NCBI GenBank assembly: GCA_947485425.1
Contig: CANKSK010000005.1
Coordinates: 1 to 15,446, forward strand
DNA from: Bacteroidota bacterium
GTDB taxonomy: Bacteria > Bacteroidota > Bacteroidia > AKYH767-A > CANKSK01
Direction of reading: 5' to 3'
DNA length: 15,446 nt
Shown here piece by piece: positions 1 to 7,288 of this stretch. Every line of letters starts with the position of its first letter. Position 1 is the first letter of the stretch. The translations under genes and the position numbers were made by a program. A model generated the notes under the pieces. It searched no databases. It was not told the origin of the DNA and saw only the letters and a program-made list of their open reading frames with translations.

Positions 1-558
1 AAGTTCTGTATTGGGCTTTTCAGTGAAGGTTTTCACTTTGCAAACACGATGATCAGCATCGCATAAATCGTTATTGAATTGGATATAGCCATAACCGGTA
101 TCAGGTCTTCCGGGTTTAATGCCCAACGTAACCAGATCATCATTTTTTTCTGTGAAATCGAAGGCATTGTTGATGGCTTCACAAAAAGCTTCTTCTTTGA
201 GAATAATATGGTCAGAAGGAGCCACCACAATATTGGCATCTTGGTTGAGTGCGTAAATTTTATGCGTGGCATAGGCAATGCAAGGTGCGGTGTTTCTTCT
301 TGAAGGTTCTCCTACAATCTGCAAAGGAGAAAGTGAAGGCAATTGTTTTTTGACAAGATCAAGGTAGGTGTCATTGGTAACCACAAAAATATTTTCTGCA
401 GGGCAAATATTTAAAAATCTTGCATAGGTTTGCTGCAAAAGGCTTTTTCCATTTCCTAGAATATCCAGAAACTGTTTGGGATGTGCTGTTCGGCTCATGG
501 GCCAAAATCTGCTCCCAATGCCACCGGCCATTATAATACAATATCTGTTCGTGTTCAT
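1..558 (-). CDS. manC: Mannose-1-phosphate guanylyltransferase, N-terminal 186 residues (runs off the left edge)
   Basis: Transfers GMP from GTP to mannose-1-phosphate, making the cytoplasmic GDP-mannose used for polysaccharide and glycan synthesis. Seen: the reading frame is open from an ATG at 556-558 to base 1 with no stop, so the gene is cut by the window edge and not broken. The nucleotidyltransferase signature GGIGSRFWPMSR lies at residues 12-23, followed by HPKQ. The metal/nucleotide-binding APSDHII lies around D116. A late FTEKP motif, typical of sugar-nucleotide pyrophosphorylases, is at 178-182. GGIGSRFWPMSR and HPKQ favour the mannose enzyme over glucose or GlcNAc relatives. Whether a C-terminal isomerase domain follows cannot be seen. 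A TAnnTTTG box lies 14-21 bases upstream of the ATG, so the gene probably has its own promoter with a very short leader. Confidence 0.9.
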   Translation of the reverse strand, partial: MNTNRYCIIMAGGIGSRFWPMSRTAHPKQFLDILGNGKSLLQQTYARFLNICPAENIFVVTNDTYLDLVKKQLPSLSPLQIVGEPSRRNTAPCIAYATHKIYALNQDANIVVAPSDHIILKEEAFCEAINNAFDFTEKNDDLVTLGIKPGRPDTGYGYIQFNNDLCDADHRVCKVKTFTEKPNTEL

Positions 559-571
559 AAATGTAGGTAAA

Positions 572-579
572 CAAATTTA
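572..579 (-). promoter_or_regulatory. Putative -7 box of the manC promoter
   Basis: Read on the minus strand the bases are TAAATTTG, an exact match to the Bacteroidota -7 consensus TAnnTTTG. Transcription would start about 7 bases downstream, near 565, leaving a leader of only a few bases before the ATG at 558. I see no TTG -33 element at 17-23 bases upstream. Confidence 0.45.
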
Positions 580-591
580 ATTTGATATCCC

Positions 592-1887
592 TTATTGGGA
601 TAACTTGGTTAAGGCTTCTTTTAGTTTTTTCATGATCATTTCTACCTCTTCTAATTTACAATTCCCAACAGATAGTCGATACCAGGTGGAGTCGGGAGAG
701 GATCCGAATGCATAAAAAGGAACAATGGCAAAACCCGCTTCTTCAAGCAAATAGGCTGTAATATCTTTGGTTTCTTTTAATACTATTCCTTGTTCCGTTT
801 TTAAATTTTTCAGGTCAAATTTTATCGTCAAATAAATAGCGGCCTGAGGTTCAATGGCATGAACGGGAAATCCTTCTTTCTGAAGTTTAATAAATCCACT
901 ATAAAAGGCATTTAAGCGCTCGTGTACTTCATTCTTGAAATGCGTTAAATAGTTTTCTAGCTGTTCTTTTTCATTTAAAAATCGGGCTACTGCGTATTGC
1001 TCTGCTTTTGGAGCCCATGCACCGATATGCCCAAGGATGGTCTTCATTTTTTCGATAATTTCTTTCGGCCCAAATGACCACCCCACACGGATACCGGTAG
1101 CGGCAAATGCTTTTGATGCACCATCCACAAAAAGGGTATAGTTTTTAAGTTCGGGCACCAAACTTACTGGATTATAGTGCTTGGTATTGCCAAACGTTAG
1201 TACCCAATAGATCTGATCATAAAGAATATACAAGGGTTTCTCTCCATTTTTCCTTCTTTTATTTTCACTTAATACCATCTCACATATTTCTTGAAGACCT
1301 TCGGAGGTAAAAGTGGTACCGGTGGGATTTAATGGAGAACACAATGCCAACAGGCAGGCATCTTTCAAAAAAGGTCTGATTTCATCGGCCGTAGGCATAA
1401 AGTTATTTTCCGCCTTTGTTTCGATGTATATGGAGTCTGCTGCTGTTAAATGACAATAGTGATTATTATTCCAAGAGGGAACTGGTACAATCACTTTTTC
1501 TCCCTTATCAAGCAAAGTTTGGAAAAGGGTATAAATCAAGGGCCTGGCTCCTGCTGCGATTAATATTTCATCAGAAGAATAGGATAAGCCTTGAAAGGTA
1601 TTGATAAAATTGGCAACTGATTTTCTCAATTCAGGAATTCCATTGGCCGGGGGGTAATTGGTTTGGCCTTCCATATAGGCAGAGATAATCTCATCGCGCA
1701 TCAATTCTGGAATGGGAAAAATTTTGGGGTTGAAATCACCAATGGTTAAATTGTGTATTTGAGCCCCTTTTATTATTTTTTCATTAACCTCAGCAGCTAT
1801 TTTAATAATTTCTGAACCGATTAGATTTTCAGCCATTTCTGAAAAAATCAAATCGGGAAGCATCGAGGTAGAACTTTCAAAAGTCAT
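592..1887 (-). CDS. Class I/II pyridoxal-phosphate-dependent aminotransferase
   Basis: A fold-type I aminotransferase of 431 residues, probably transferring amino groups between an amino acid and a 2-oxoacid in the cytoplasm. Seen: TIGDFNPKIFPIP and TNYPPANGIPELR near the N-terminus, the substrate/cofactor loop SPLNPTG, the PLP-contacting LYDQIYW, and the Schiff-base lysine in DGASKAFAATGIRVGW (K259 from this start). Known: this is the aspartate aminotransferase-like superfamily; the exact substrate cannot be read from sequence. The frame extends to a TTG at 1926, but that TTG lies inside the -7 promoter box, so it cannot be transcribed. ATG 1887 is chosen; ATG 1863 (423 aa) is the alternative and lies closer to where the conserved fold begins (AENLIGSE). 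It follows the sprT-like gene on the same strand but has its own promoter signal. Its stop codon lies in a small hairpin (586-602). Confidence 0.85.
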   Translation of the reverse strand: MTFESSTSMLPDLIFSEMAENLIGSEIIKIAAEVNEKIIKGAQIHNLTIGDFNPKIFPIPELMRDEIISAYMEGQTNYPPANGIPELRKSVANFINTFQGLSYSSDEILIAAGARPLIYTLFQTLLDKGEKVIVPVPSWNNNHYCHLTAADSIYIETKAENNFMPTADEIRPFLKDACLLALCSPLNPTGTTFTSEGLQEICEMVLSENKRRKNGEKPLYILYDQIYWVLTFGNTKHYNPVSLVPELKNYTLFVDGASKAFAATGIRVGWSFGPKEIIEKMKTILGHIGAWAPKAEQYAVARFLNEKEQLENYLTHFKNEVHERLNAFYSGFIKLQKEGFPVHAIEPQAAIYLTIKFDLKNLKTEQGIVLKETKDITAYLLEEAGFAIVPFYAFGSSPDSTWYRLSVGNCKLEEVEMIMKKLKEALTKLSQ

Positions 1888-1923
1888 TTCGCGAATTTTA
1901 GGGTTTTCATGAGATACTTGGGG

Positions 1924-1931
1924 CAAAGATA
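1924..1931 (-). promoter_or_regulatory. Putative -7 box of the aminotransferase promoter
   Basis: The minus strand reads TATCTTTG, an exact TAnnTTTG match and a common form of the Bacteroidota -7 element. The predicted transcription start is about 1917, giving a leader of about 30 bases to ATG 1887. The box rules out the TTG at 1926 as a start codon. No clear -33 TTG was found at the usual distance. Confidence 0.5.
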
Positions 1932-1968
1932 ACTTTATTTTCAGTTTTAATAGGGAAGTATATATCTT

Positions 1969-2586
1969 CTACGCTTCTTCATAGGAAGTAATTTCAGCAA
2001 GGGGATGCACCAAATACAGATGCTTTCCTCCATATTCTGTGCATTTGTACAATTTTTTGATTTTGGGTCCTTTTATGAATTTTTTGCCATTTTTTAGCAT
2101 AAAAACAGCGTTTTCTGGTAAATCTTCAACAAAAATGGTGTTTTTCCCGTCGTATTTGACCAAAACCTTGGATAGTTTCACATCTGTGCAACTGGCTGCG
2201 GCAGGGTTTTTTATATAGTTTTGGAGCTCAATCAAGATGTCCTCAGGAAAAATACCCTCATGTAAAAAGGGATCCATCAATATCTGGAATTCTTGCTTCC
2301 ATTCCTTGCCGTGAGGGGCAATATTTTTGTATTTGACAAATGAAGTCAGGTGTGCTACCTCATGAACAAAGGTGATTAGAAAATGGTATTTGTTTAGATC
2401 GTGGTTAATGGAGATGCGATGTCCATGCCCATTGCCGGGCAGGCGGTAATCTCCTGATTTGGTATATCGGCTTTTGGTGATGTTCACCTTGATTTTATAT
2501 CCCACAATCCATTCTGCTACCTGTTCTACGGCGCCTTCCGGAATAAATTGGATAAGGATTTCGTGTAAGCCGGGTTTCTTGTTCAA
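1969..2586 (-). CDS. SprT-like domain protein (zinc metallopeptidase fold), probable TTG start
   Basis: 205 residues. Seen: the zinc-binding HEVAH motif (HExxH) at 75-79 with a further histidine in APHGKEW (H92), the arrangement of the SprT/Spartan metallopeptidase-like family, plus the RISINHDLN segment that precedes it. The C-terminal third is basic (KNGKKFIKGPKIKKLYKC) and resembles the degenerate zinc-ribbon tail of this family; only one clear cysteine remains there (YKCTEYG). There is no signal peptide, so it is probably cytoplasmic. Eukaryotic Spartan cleaves DNA-protein crosslinks; bacterial members are poorly characterised and no substrate is inferred. No ATG exists in frame between the upstream stop (2635-2637) and the HExxH region. 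TTG at 2586 is therefore chosen, supported by a -7 box that would start transcription near 2600, just upstream. Confidence 0.8.
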   Translation of the reverse strand: MNKKPGLHEILIQFIPEGAVEQVAEWIVGYKIKVNITKSRYTKSGDYRLPGNGHGHRISINHDLNKYHFLITFVHEVAHLTSFVKYKNIAPHGKEWKQEFQILMDPFLHEGIFPEDILIELQNYIKNPAAASCTDVKLSKVLVKYDGKNTIFVEDLPENAVFMLKNGKKFIKGPKIKKLYKCTEYGGKHLYLVHPLAEITSYEEA

Positions 2587-2606
2587 GAAGTTTCTTTTTT
2601 TGATAG

Positions 2607-2614
2607 CAAATTTA
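2607..2614 (-). promoter_or_regulatory. Putative -7 box of the sprT-like gene
   Basis: The minus strand reads TAAATTTG, matching TAnnTTTG. The predicted transcription start near 2600 gives a leader of about 14 bases before the TTG start at 2586. The in-frame ATT codons at 2614-2619 lie in or upstream of this box and so cannot serve as starts. The site lies in the short gap after feoB, so read-through from feoB is also possible. Confidence 0.4.
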
Positions 2615-2668
2615 ATAATTAATAAAAAAACAGCTTATCGATTTGCCAGAATAAAAGGATTTCTATAC

Positions 2669-4789
2669 TTATTTTAACAGCTGAAAGGTCAAAGTGCTGA
2701 TGGCGTATGCCAAACCACTCATATATAAAATTTGTATCAAAGGCCATTTCCATCCACCCGTTTCTCTGTAAACCACCGCAACAGTACTCATACATTGCAT
2801 AGCAAAGGCATAAAACAACATCAAAGAAATACCCATTGCCAGGGTAAATAAGGGTTGTCCCGTTTTTGGATTTTTTTCATTCAACATTTTATCTCGAATG
2901 CCTGAAATACCGGTATCCTCTTGGCCAATGCTGTAGATGGTAGACATCGTTCCCACAAAAACTTCCCTAGCCGCAAATGAGGTAACAAGGGCAATGCCGA
3001 TCTTCCAGTCAAAGCCCATCGGGCGAATGAGGGGTTCTATGGATTTTCCAATGATGCCTGCATAAGATGCTTCTAACTTTTCTGCACGCATGCGTTTTTT
3101 TAATTCTTGGGATTCTTTTTTATTGACATGCATACTTTCTGTCTGAAACCTTTGGGTAATTTCAGTAAACTTTTTCTCGGGCCCATAGGTTGAAAGCACC
3201 CATAAAATGATGGAAATAGAAATGATGATTTTTCCGGCATCAAAAAGAAATATTTTTACTTTATCTACCATGGCAAAAATGACATTTCTCATTTGGGGAA
3301 TTCTGTATATAGGCATTTCCATAACGAAATAGCTTTTTTCTTTTGCTTTTATCAGAAAATTCATCAGCCAGGCCGAACCCAATGCGGCGATAAATCCCAA
3401 CAAATACAGAAGCATCAATACCAAGCCCTGCAGATTGATGCCATAGATGCTTTTTGAAGGAATCACCAGAGAGATAATTAGCGTGTATACCGGTATTCTT
3501 GCCGAGCAACTAATCAGTGGGGTTACCAAAATGGTAATCAATCTTTCTTTTTTGTTTTGGATGGTTCTTGCCGACATGATGGCCGGAACCGCACATGCAG
3601 CGCCACTCATGAGGGGAATCACCGATTTCCCGTTTAACCCAAAGCGTCGCATCAGTTTATCCATCAAAAAACTTCCTCTAGACATATAGCCGGTATCTTC
3701 CATGAGGGTTATAAACATAAATAGCAAGGCAATTTGAGGGATGAAAATAACAATTCCACCCAGGCCCGCCATAATGCCGTTCACAATCAGGTCTCTGAGA
3801 ACACCTTCCGGCATCGACTCATTGATCATTTCCCCAACCCTGCCGAAGATCTCTTGAAAAAAGGCCATCGGATAGGCGGACCAAGAAAAAATGGCCTGAA
3901 AAATCATAAATAAAATACCGAAAAAGAATACATATCCCCATATTTTGTGGATGAGCAACTTATCGAGTTTATTGGTGAAGTTTTTTCTGCTTTCTTCTAG
4001 TGGTTTGCGGACACATAATGTCAACAATTGACTGATTAATTCATATCTTCTGAGTGTTTCTTTTGCTTGCAAGGAATCTGTCTTTATGGGATTTCTTTCC
4101 ATAAAAAGTTGAATGCGACTTTGCTCAACACCGCTTAATTTGGCAAAACCCAGATTTACTAGGGTTTGAAAGGCGATGTATGGATCTTCTAGTCCTAATT
4201 CCACAGATGCCTTTTGCAAAAGGGGGCCAGCGACTTCTTGAATATCGATAAAGCCTTGTTTTTTGAGAAGAACATCCGAAAGAAGAAGTTCTTTTAATTT
4301 ATCTACCCCTTGGTTTTTCAATGCATTCATCGAAACAACCGGAATTCCCAACTCTTCTTGCAGCTTTTCGGTGTTGATGGAAATTCCTTTGGCTTTTACC
4401 AAATCCATCATGTTTAAGGCGAGAATAACAGGAATTTTTAAGTCGATAATCTGCGTACACAGAAACAAACTCCTTTTTAAATTTGAAGCATCTGCTACCA
4501 AAATGGTGCAGGCAGGATGTTGAGAATTGTTTTTATCAAAAAGAACCGAAAGGGGTATTTCCTCATCAGGAGATTGGGGATAGATGCTATAGGTGCCCGG
4601 CAAATCAGTAACCTCGATTTGTAAGGAATCTCCATTTTGAGCAGGAATTTGAAATACGCCTGTTTTTTTTTCAACAGTTACACCCGGAAAATTGGCCGTT
4701 TTTTGATTCAGGCCCGTCAATAAATTAAACAAAGTCGATTTTCCGCTATTGGGGTTCCCGATGAGGGCTATTTTTTTTTCGATAATCAC
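2669..4789 (-). CDS. feoB: Ferrous iron transporter FeoB, GTG start
   Basis: Inner-membrane Fe(II) importer with an N-terminal cytosolic G domain; 706 residues, normal for the family. Seen: G1 GNPNSGKS at 11-18, G2 threonine in NFPGVTVE (T38), G3 DLPGTYS at 62-68, and G4 NMMD at 126-129. A helical GDI-like region follows, then a polytopic membrane domain starting near KIWGYVFFFGILF. It carries the two Gate repeats, recognisable as SCSARIPVYTLII and SFAAREVFVGTMSTIYSIG. A hydrophilic lysine/glutamate-rich insert (around ESQELKKRMRAEKLE) separates late membrane helices. The start is GTG at 4787-4789, only ten codons before the P-loop, so no later start is possible. The GTG overlaps the feoA stop in a 4-base GTGA, implying translational coupling. 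No fused FeoA domain and no FeoC were found. Confidence 0.97.
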   Translation of the reverse strand: MIIEKKIALIGNPNSGKSTLFNLLTGLNQKTANFPGVTVEKKTGVFQIPAQNGDSLQIEVTDLPGTYSIYPQSPDEEIPLSVLFDKNNSQHPACTILVADASNLKRSLFLCTQIIDLKIPVILALNMMDLVKAKGISINTEKLQEELGIPVVSMNALKNQGVDKLKELLLSDVLLKKQGFIDIQEVAGPLLQKASVELGLEDPYIAFQTLVNLGFAKLSGVEQSRIQLFMERNPIKTDSLQAKETLRRYELISQLLTLCVRKPLEESRKNFTNKLDKLLIHKIWGYVFFFGILFMIFQAIFSWSAYPMAFFQEIFGRVGEMINESMPEGVLRDLIVNGIMAGLGGIVIFIPQIALLFMFITLMEDTGYMSRGSFLMDKLMRRFGLNGKSVIPLMSGAACAVPAIMSARTIQNKKERLITILVTPLISCSARIPVYTLIISLVIPSKSIYGINLQGLVLMLLYLLGFIAALGSAWLMNFLIKAKEKSYFVMEMPIYRIPQMRNVIFAMVDKVKIFLFDAGKIIISISIILWVLSTYGPEKKFTEITQRFQTESMHVNKKESQELKKRMRAEKLEASYAGIIGKSIEPLIRPMGFDWKIGIALVTSFAAREVFVGTMSTIYSIGQEDTGISGIRDKMLNEKNPKTGQPLFTLAMGISLMLFYAFAMQCMSTVAVVYRETGGWKWPLIQILYMSGLAYAISTLTFQLLK

Positions 4790-5034
4790 GCCGCTTGTGG
4801 TTCTTGTTCAGTAGATACTTTTTGAATTTGAATGTAGAAGGCCTCATCCAAGCGCAAACTCAATTTATAATCGGAAACTGAAATGGCTATTGGGTCTCCC
4901 AATGGTGCTATATTTTCCAAAGTAATGTGCTCGCCGGGAATGCAACCCATTTCAAACAATTTGATTCGGATTGGACTTTCATCAATGGATAGAATGATTG
5001 CCTTTTCGCCTTTTTTGAGTTCCGATAAATTCAT
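4786..5034 (-). CDS. feoA: FeoA-domain protein, small cytosolic partner of FeoB
   Basis: 82 residues from ATG 5034 (MNLSELKKGEKAIIL), the usual size of stand-alone FeoA. Known: FeoA is an SH3-like beta-barrel protein required for, or regulating, FeoB-driven Fe(II) uptake. Seen: the family pattern KLFEMGCIPGEHITLENIAPLGDPIAI, with the central turn MGCIPGE and the PLGDPIAI strand, then a final strand YKLSLRLDEAFYIQIQ. The frame stays open upstream to a TTG at 5097, but that codon sits inside the putative -7 box and the extra 21 residues do not look like FeoA, so ATG 5034 is preferred. The gene precedes feoB with a 4-base overlap, making a bicistronic feoAB operon. A short palindrome at 5132-5141 upstream could be an operator, but no convincing Fur box is visible. 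Confidence 0.93.
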   Translation of the reverse strand: MNLSELKKGEKAIILSIDESPIRIKLFEMGCIPGEHITLENIAPLGDPIAISVSDYKLSLRLDEAFYIQIQKVSTEQEPQAA

Positions 5035-5094
5035 AGAATGGATATGATGGGATTGGAATTCAAACTTCTTATTTAGAATTGTTATAAATAATGA

Positions 5095-5102
5095 CAAAAA
5101 TA
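5095..5102 (-). promoter_or_regulatory. Putative -7 box of the feoAB promoter
   Basis: The minus strand reads TATTTTTG, an exact TAnnTTTG. Transcription would begin near 5088, leaving a leader of about 54 bases before ATG 5034. The region is AT-rich and no -33 TTG is seen at the usual spacing, so this is moderate evidence only. Confidence 0.4.
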
Positions 5103-5131
5103 CTCAAAATAAAAATATTAGAAATGAATTT

Positions 5132-5141
5132 AATCATGATT
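5132..5141. promoter_or_regulatory. Short perfect palindrome upstream of feoA (possible operator)
   Basis: AATCATGATT is a perfect 10-base palindrome, centred about 48 bases upstream of the predicted feoAB transcription start. An iron-responsive repressor or activator could bind here, but the site does not extend to a full Fur-type 7-1-7 repeat, and a 10-base AT-rich palindrome can arise by chance. Confidence 0.2.
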
Positions 5142-5180
5142 TATTTTTTTAACAGCGACCTCCTGATCGTGAATACATCG

Positions 5181-5363
5181 TTATGAGGAAATTGTTGTTA
5201 AAGAGATACTTTTTTTTGGAAGATGCTGGGCCTCATCGGAATGATTCTTGCGGGGATGCATGTTCCCGAATGAAGGGCAATCACATTTTTTCTTAAAAAC
5301 AAAGCAGGACGTAAAAGACATCAGATGTATAGATATCAAAACGAGATAAATGATTTTTTTCAT
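5181..5363 (-). CDS. Small predicted lipoprotein with a KKKCDCP motif
   Basis: 60 residues from ATG 5363 (MKKIIYLVLISIHLMSFTSC). The start gives a classic lipoprotein signal: two lysines, a hydrophobic stretch, and a lipobox-like FTSC with C20 as the lipidation site. The mature part is about 40 residues, with two further cysteines in KKKCDCPSFGN and then a histidine/lysine-rich tail. No acidic cluster follows C20, so there is no obvious surface-export signal and it may stay periplasmic. Small lipoproteins with a K-C-x-C-P-type motif occur in Bacteroidota; I know of no assigned function. A longer reading to 5417 would bury the signal peptide and is rejected. It lies upstream of feoA on the same strand, with a 146-base gap and separate promoter signals, so a link to iron is only suggested by position. 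Confidence 0.65.
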   Translation of the reverse strand: MKKIIYLVLISIHLMSFTSCFVFKKKCDCPSFGNMHPRKNHSDEAQHLPKKSISLTTISS

Positions 5364-5404
5364 GCGAAAGGAGATGCTTTTAAGGAATGGAGGCTTGAAG
5401 GGCA

Positions 5405-5412
5405 CAAAGATA
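5405..5412 (-). promoter_or_regulatory. Putative -7 box of the small lipoprotein gene
   Basis: The minus strand reads TATCTTTG, an exact TAnnTTTG match identical to the box before the aminotransferase. The predicted transcript starts near 5398, about 35 bases before ATG 5363. This supports the short lipoprotein reading over the longer frame that begins at 5417, upstream of the box. Confidence 0.45.
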
Positions 5413-5666
5413 TACAATATAAATAAAGACTAAATATGATTTGCATGGGCTAAAAATACTTGGTATACTGATTTTGATTCTTGCAAATAAGCCCAAATGT
5501 ATTTTGGATAGATATATTTTCATGGTGAATGCATCGATTTGTCACTACATACAAGTAGATGAAAGGAATAATTTGTATTTTCGGGCGCATTTTTATGTGT
5601 TAAGCGTTTGATTGCTTCCCATACAAAAATAGAAACGGCAATCACCCATCAAGAAAAGGAAATAGA
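5413..5666. other. Divergent intergenic region before mlaE
   Basis: This AT-rich gap of about 250 bases lies between the lipoprotein promoter (minus) and the mlaE start (plus). I see no convincing gene, RNA or long repeat. It must hold the mlaEF promoter, but no exact TAnnTTTG box is present on the plus strand; the nearest are TATTTTGG near 5500 and a one-base-short TAATTTG at 5569-5575. A purine-rich AAAAGGA sits six bases before the mlaE ATG and could act as a ribosome binding site. Confidence 0.5.
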
Positions 5667-6407
5667 ATGAATATGTTGTATCATTTCGGTAAATACTGGC
5701 TTTTTATGAAAGCTTTGATTGAAAAACCGGAAAAATTTGATGTATATAGAAGACAGGTAGTGAAGGAGATGGAATCAATTGGTTTTGGTTCTTTGGGTAT
5801 TGTGGCCATTATTTCCATGTTTATTGGTGCGGTCATTACCATCCAAACTTCTTATAATCTTCTGAGTCCTTTTGTCCCCTTGTATGCAGTCGCTGTGGTT
5901 GCAAGAGATTCCATTATTATTGAATTTTCACCTACCATTATCTGTCTTGTTTTGGCAGGGAAAGTGGGTTCTAGTATTGCCTCTGAATTGGGTACCATGC
6001 GGGTAACCGAACAAATTGATGCCCTTGAAATTATGGGTATCAATGCCTCGGGATATTTGGTACTTCCCAAGATTATCGCTGCGGTTATCATCTTGCCCTT
6101 TATTGTTGTTTTGAGCATGGTATTGGGAATTCTTGGTGGATTAATTGGAGGTGTGGCATCAGGTGTGATTTCTGCTGTCGAATTTGCCCATGGTCTACAG
6201 GTTAGATTTGTCCCCTTTAACGTCACCTTTGCTCTCACCAAAACGGTATTTTTTGCCTATATTATTACTAGTGTTCCTGCTTTTCATGGATTTTATGCAA
6301 AAGGGTCTGCTTTGGAAGTAGGCAAAGCCAGTACCCGTGCGGTTGTTTACAGCAGCGTAGCGCTTTTGGTTGCTGATTATGTGCTCACCCAAATTTTTCT
6401 GGCATGA
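5667..6407 (+). CDS. mlaE: MlaE/YrbE-family ABC transporter permease
   Basis: 246 residues, the normal length for MlaE, the inner-membrane permease of MCE-type lipid transporters that move phospholipids between inner and outer membrane. Seen: an amphipathic N-terminus (YHFGKYWLFMKALIEKPE), a core with several hydrophobic helices (SLGIVAIISMFIGAVITIQT; IIAAVIILPFIVVLSMVLG; a glycine-rich GGLIGGVASG), and the family's conserved central stretch VGSSIASELGTMRVTEQIDALEIMGI (split here as VGSSIASELG and TMRVTEQIDALEIMGI). The C-terminal part carries KTVFFAYIITSVPAFHGFYAKGSALEVGKAST, again typical. The start ATG is preceded by AAAAGGA at six bases. The stop overlaps the mlaF start in ATGA, so the two are translationally coupled. 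No MlaD/MCE gene follows in this window. Confidence 0.92.
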   Translation: MNMLYHFGKYWLFMKALIEKPEKFDVYRRQVVKEMESIGFGSLGIVAIISMFIGAVITIQTSYNLLSPFVPLYAVAVVARDSIIIEFSPTIICLVLAGKVGSSIASELGTMRVTEQIDALEIMGINASGYLVLPKIIAAVIILPFIVVLSMVLGILGGLIGGVASGVISAVEFAHGLQVRFVPFNVTFALTKTVFFAYIITSVPAFHGFYAKGSALEVGKASTRAVVYSSVALLVADYVLTQIFLA

Positions 6408-7150
6408 TAGAAATAAAAAATGTCAACAAAAATTTTGGAGAAACATCCATATTACGAGATGTTTCTTTTGTTTGTGAAGAAGGGAAAACCAATCTGATCA
6501 TCGGTGGCAGCGGATCGGGTAAAACGGTTTTGATGAAATGTATTGTAGGCCTTTTTGAAATTGACAATGGCGGCATTTATTACCACGGTAGAAGTTTTTC
6601 AGAGCTGAACTTTACAGAGAGAAAAGAAATTAGAAAGGAAATTGGCATGGTCTTTCAAGGTGGTGCTTTGTTTGACTCCATGACCGTGGAAGAAAATCTG
6701 GCGTTCCCCTTGACCATGTTTACAGATATGAATAAAAATGATAAACGCGATCGCGTAAATTTTTGTTTGAGTAGGGTAAACCTGGAAAATGTCAACAAAA
6801 AATTCCCCTCTGAATTAAGTGGCGGAATGAAGAAAAGAGTAGCCATTGCCAGGGCCATTGTGATGAACCCCAAATATCTTTTTTGTGATGAGCCCAATTC
6901 AGGACTCGACCCTCAGACCTCTATTGTGATTGATAATTTAATTATGGAAATCACACAGGAATATGGAATTACAACCCTTATCAATACCCATGATATGAAT
7001 TCGGTATTGGAACATGGGGATAAGATTTTCTTTATTTACAAAGGGCAACTTTGGTGGGAAGGGGATAAAGAAACCGTGCTAACGGCTTCAAATAAGGAAT
7101 TACGGGATCTGGTTTTTGCTTCCAAAATTTTAAGGGAATTCCGGAAATAA
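6404..7150 (+). CDS. mlaF: MlaF-family ABC transporter ATP-binding protein
   Basis: 248 residues; the cytoplasmic ATPase that powers MlaE. Seen in order: Walker A GGSGSGKT at 34-41, Q-loop at Q85 (GMVFQGGALFDSMTV), the ABC signature LSGGM at 138-142 followed by KKRVAIARA, Walker B YLFCDE at 158-163, D-loop SGLDP, and H-loop H196 in NTHDM. The GGALFDSMTVEEN and LSGGMKKR forms are typical of MlaF/Ttg2A over other ABC ATPases. The start overlaps the mlaE stop by four bases. The gene ends about 90 bases before a strong terminator, so the operon in view is just mlaE-mlaF. Partner MCE, periplasmic and outer-membrane components must be encoded elsewhere if they exist. Confidence 0.94.
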   Translation: MIEIKNVNKNFGETSILRDVSFVCEEGKTNLIIGGSGSGKTVLMKCIVGLFEIDNGGIYYHGRSFSELNFTERKEIRKEIGMVFQGGALFDSMTVEENLAFPLTMFTDMNKNDKRDRVNFCLSRVNLENVNKKFPSELSGGMKKRVAIARAIVMNPKYLFCDEPNSGLDPQTSIVIDNLIMEITQEYGITTLINTHDMNSVLEHGDKIFFIYKGQLWWEGDKETVLTASNKELRDLVFASKILREFRK

Positions 7151-7240
7151 AAAGGAAATAAGTTCTCCACGAAAAACGTTTCAAAAGGTTTTTTTATACT
7201 TCGTTTTTATTTAAAAAAAACCAAAAGAGAACGCCATAAA

Positions 7241-7270
7241 AAAAGCCCGGTAATACTTTACCGGGCTTTT
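7241..7270. terminator. Bidirectional intrinsic terminator between mlaF and the T9SS protein
   Basis: A perfect 13-bp inverted repeat (AAAAGCCCGGTAA at 7241-7253, TTACCGGGCTTTT at 7258-7270) with a four-base loop TACT. The GC-rich core is flanked by A-runs on the left and T-runs on the right, so the hairpin ends in a U-tract on either strand. It can stop both mlaF transcripts and those of the convergent gene at 7289-9067. Confidence 0.9.
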
Positions 7271-7288
7271 TCATTGATATTGGATTGA

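Noticed and set aside
586..602. 6-bp hairpin (TATCCC/GGGATA) at the aminotransferase stop as a terminator
   Set aside because: The stem is short and no T-tract follows on the minus strand, so it does not meet the pattern of an intrinsic terminator.
5852..6241. 129-codon open frame on the minus strand opposite mlaE
   Set aside because: It is wholly antisense to mlaE, its translation shows no recognisable fold, and mlaE has strong family motifs.
7187..7222. 9-base inverted repeat GGTTTTTTT/AAAAAAACC after mlaF
   Set aside because: It is nearly all A/T with an 18-base loop; the strong hairpin at 7241-7270 explains termination better.
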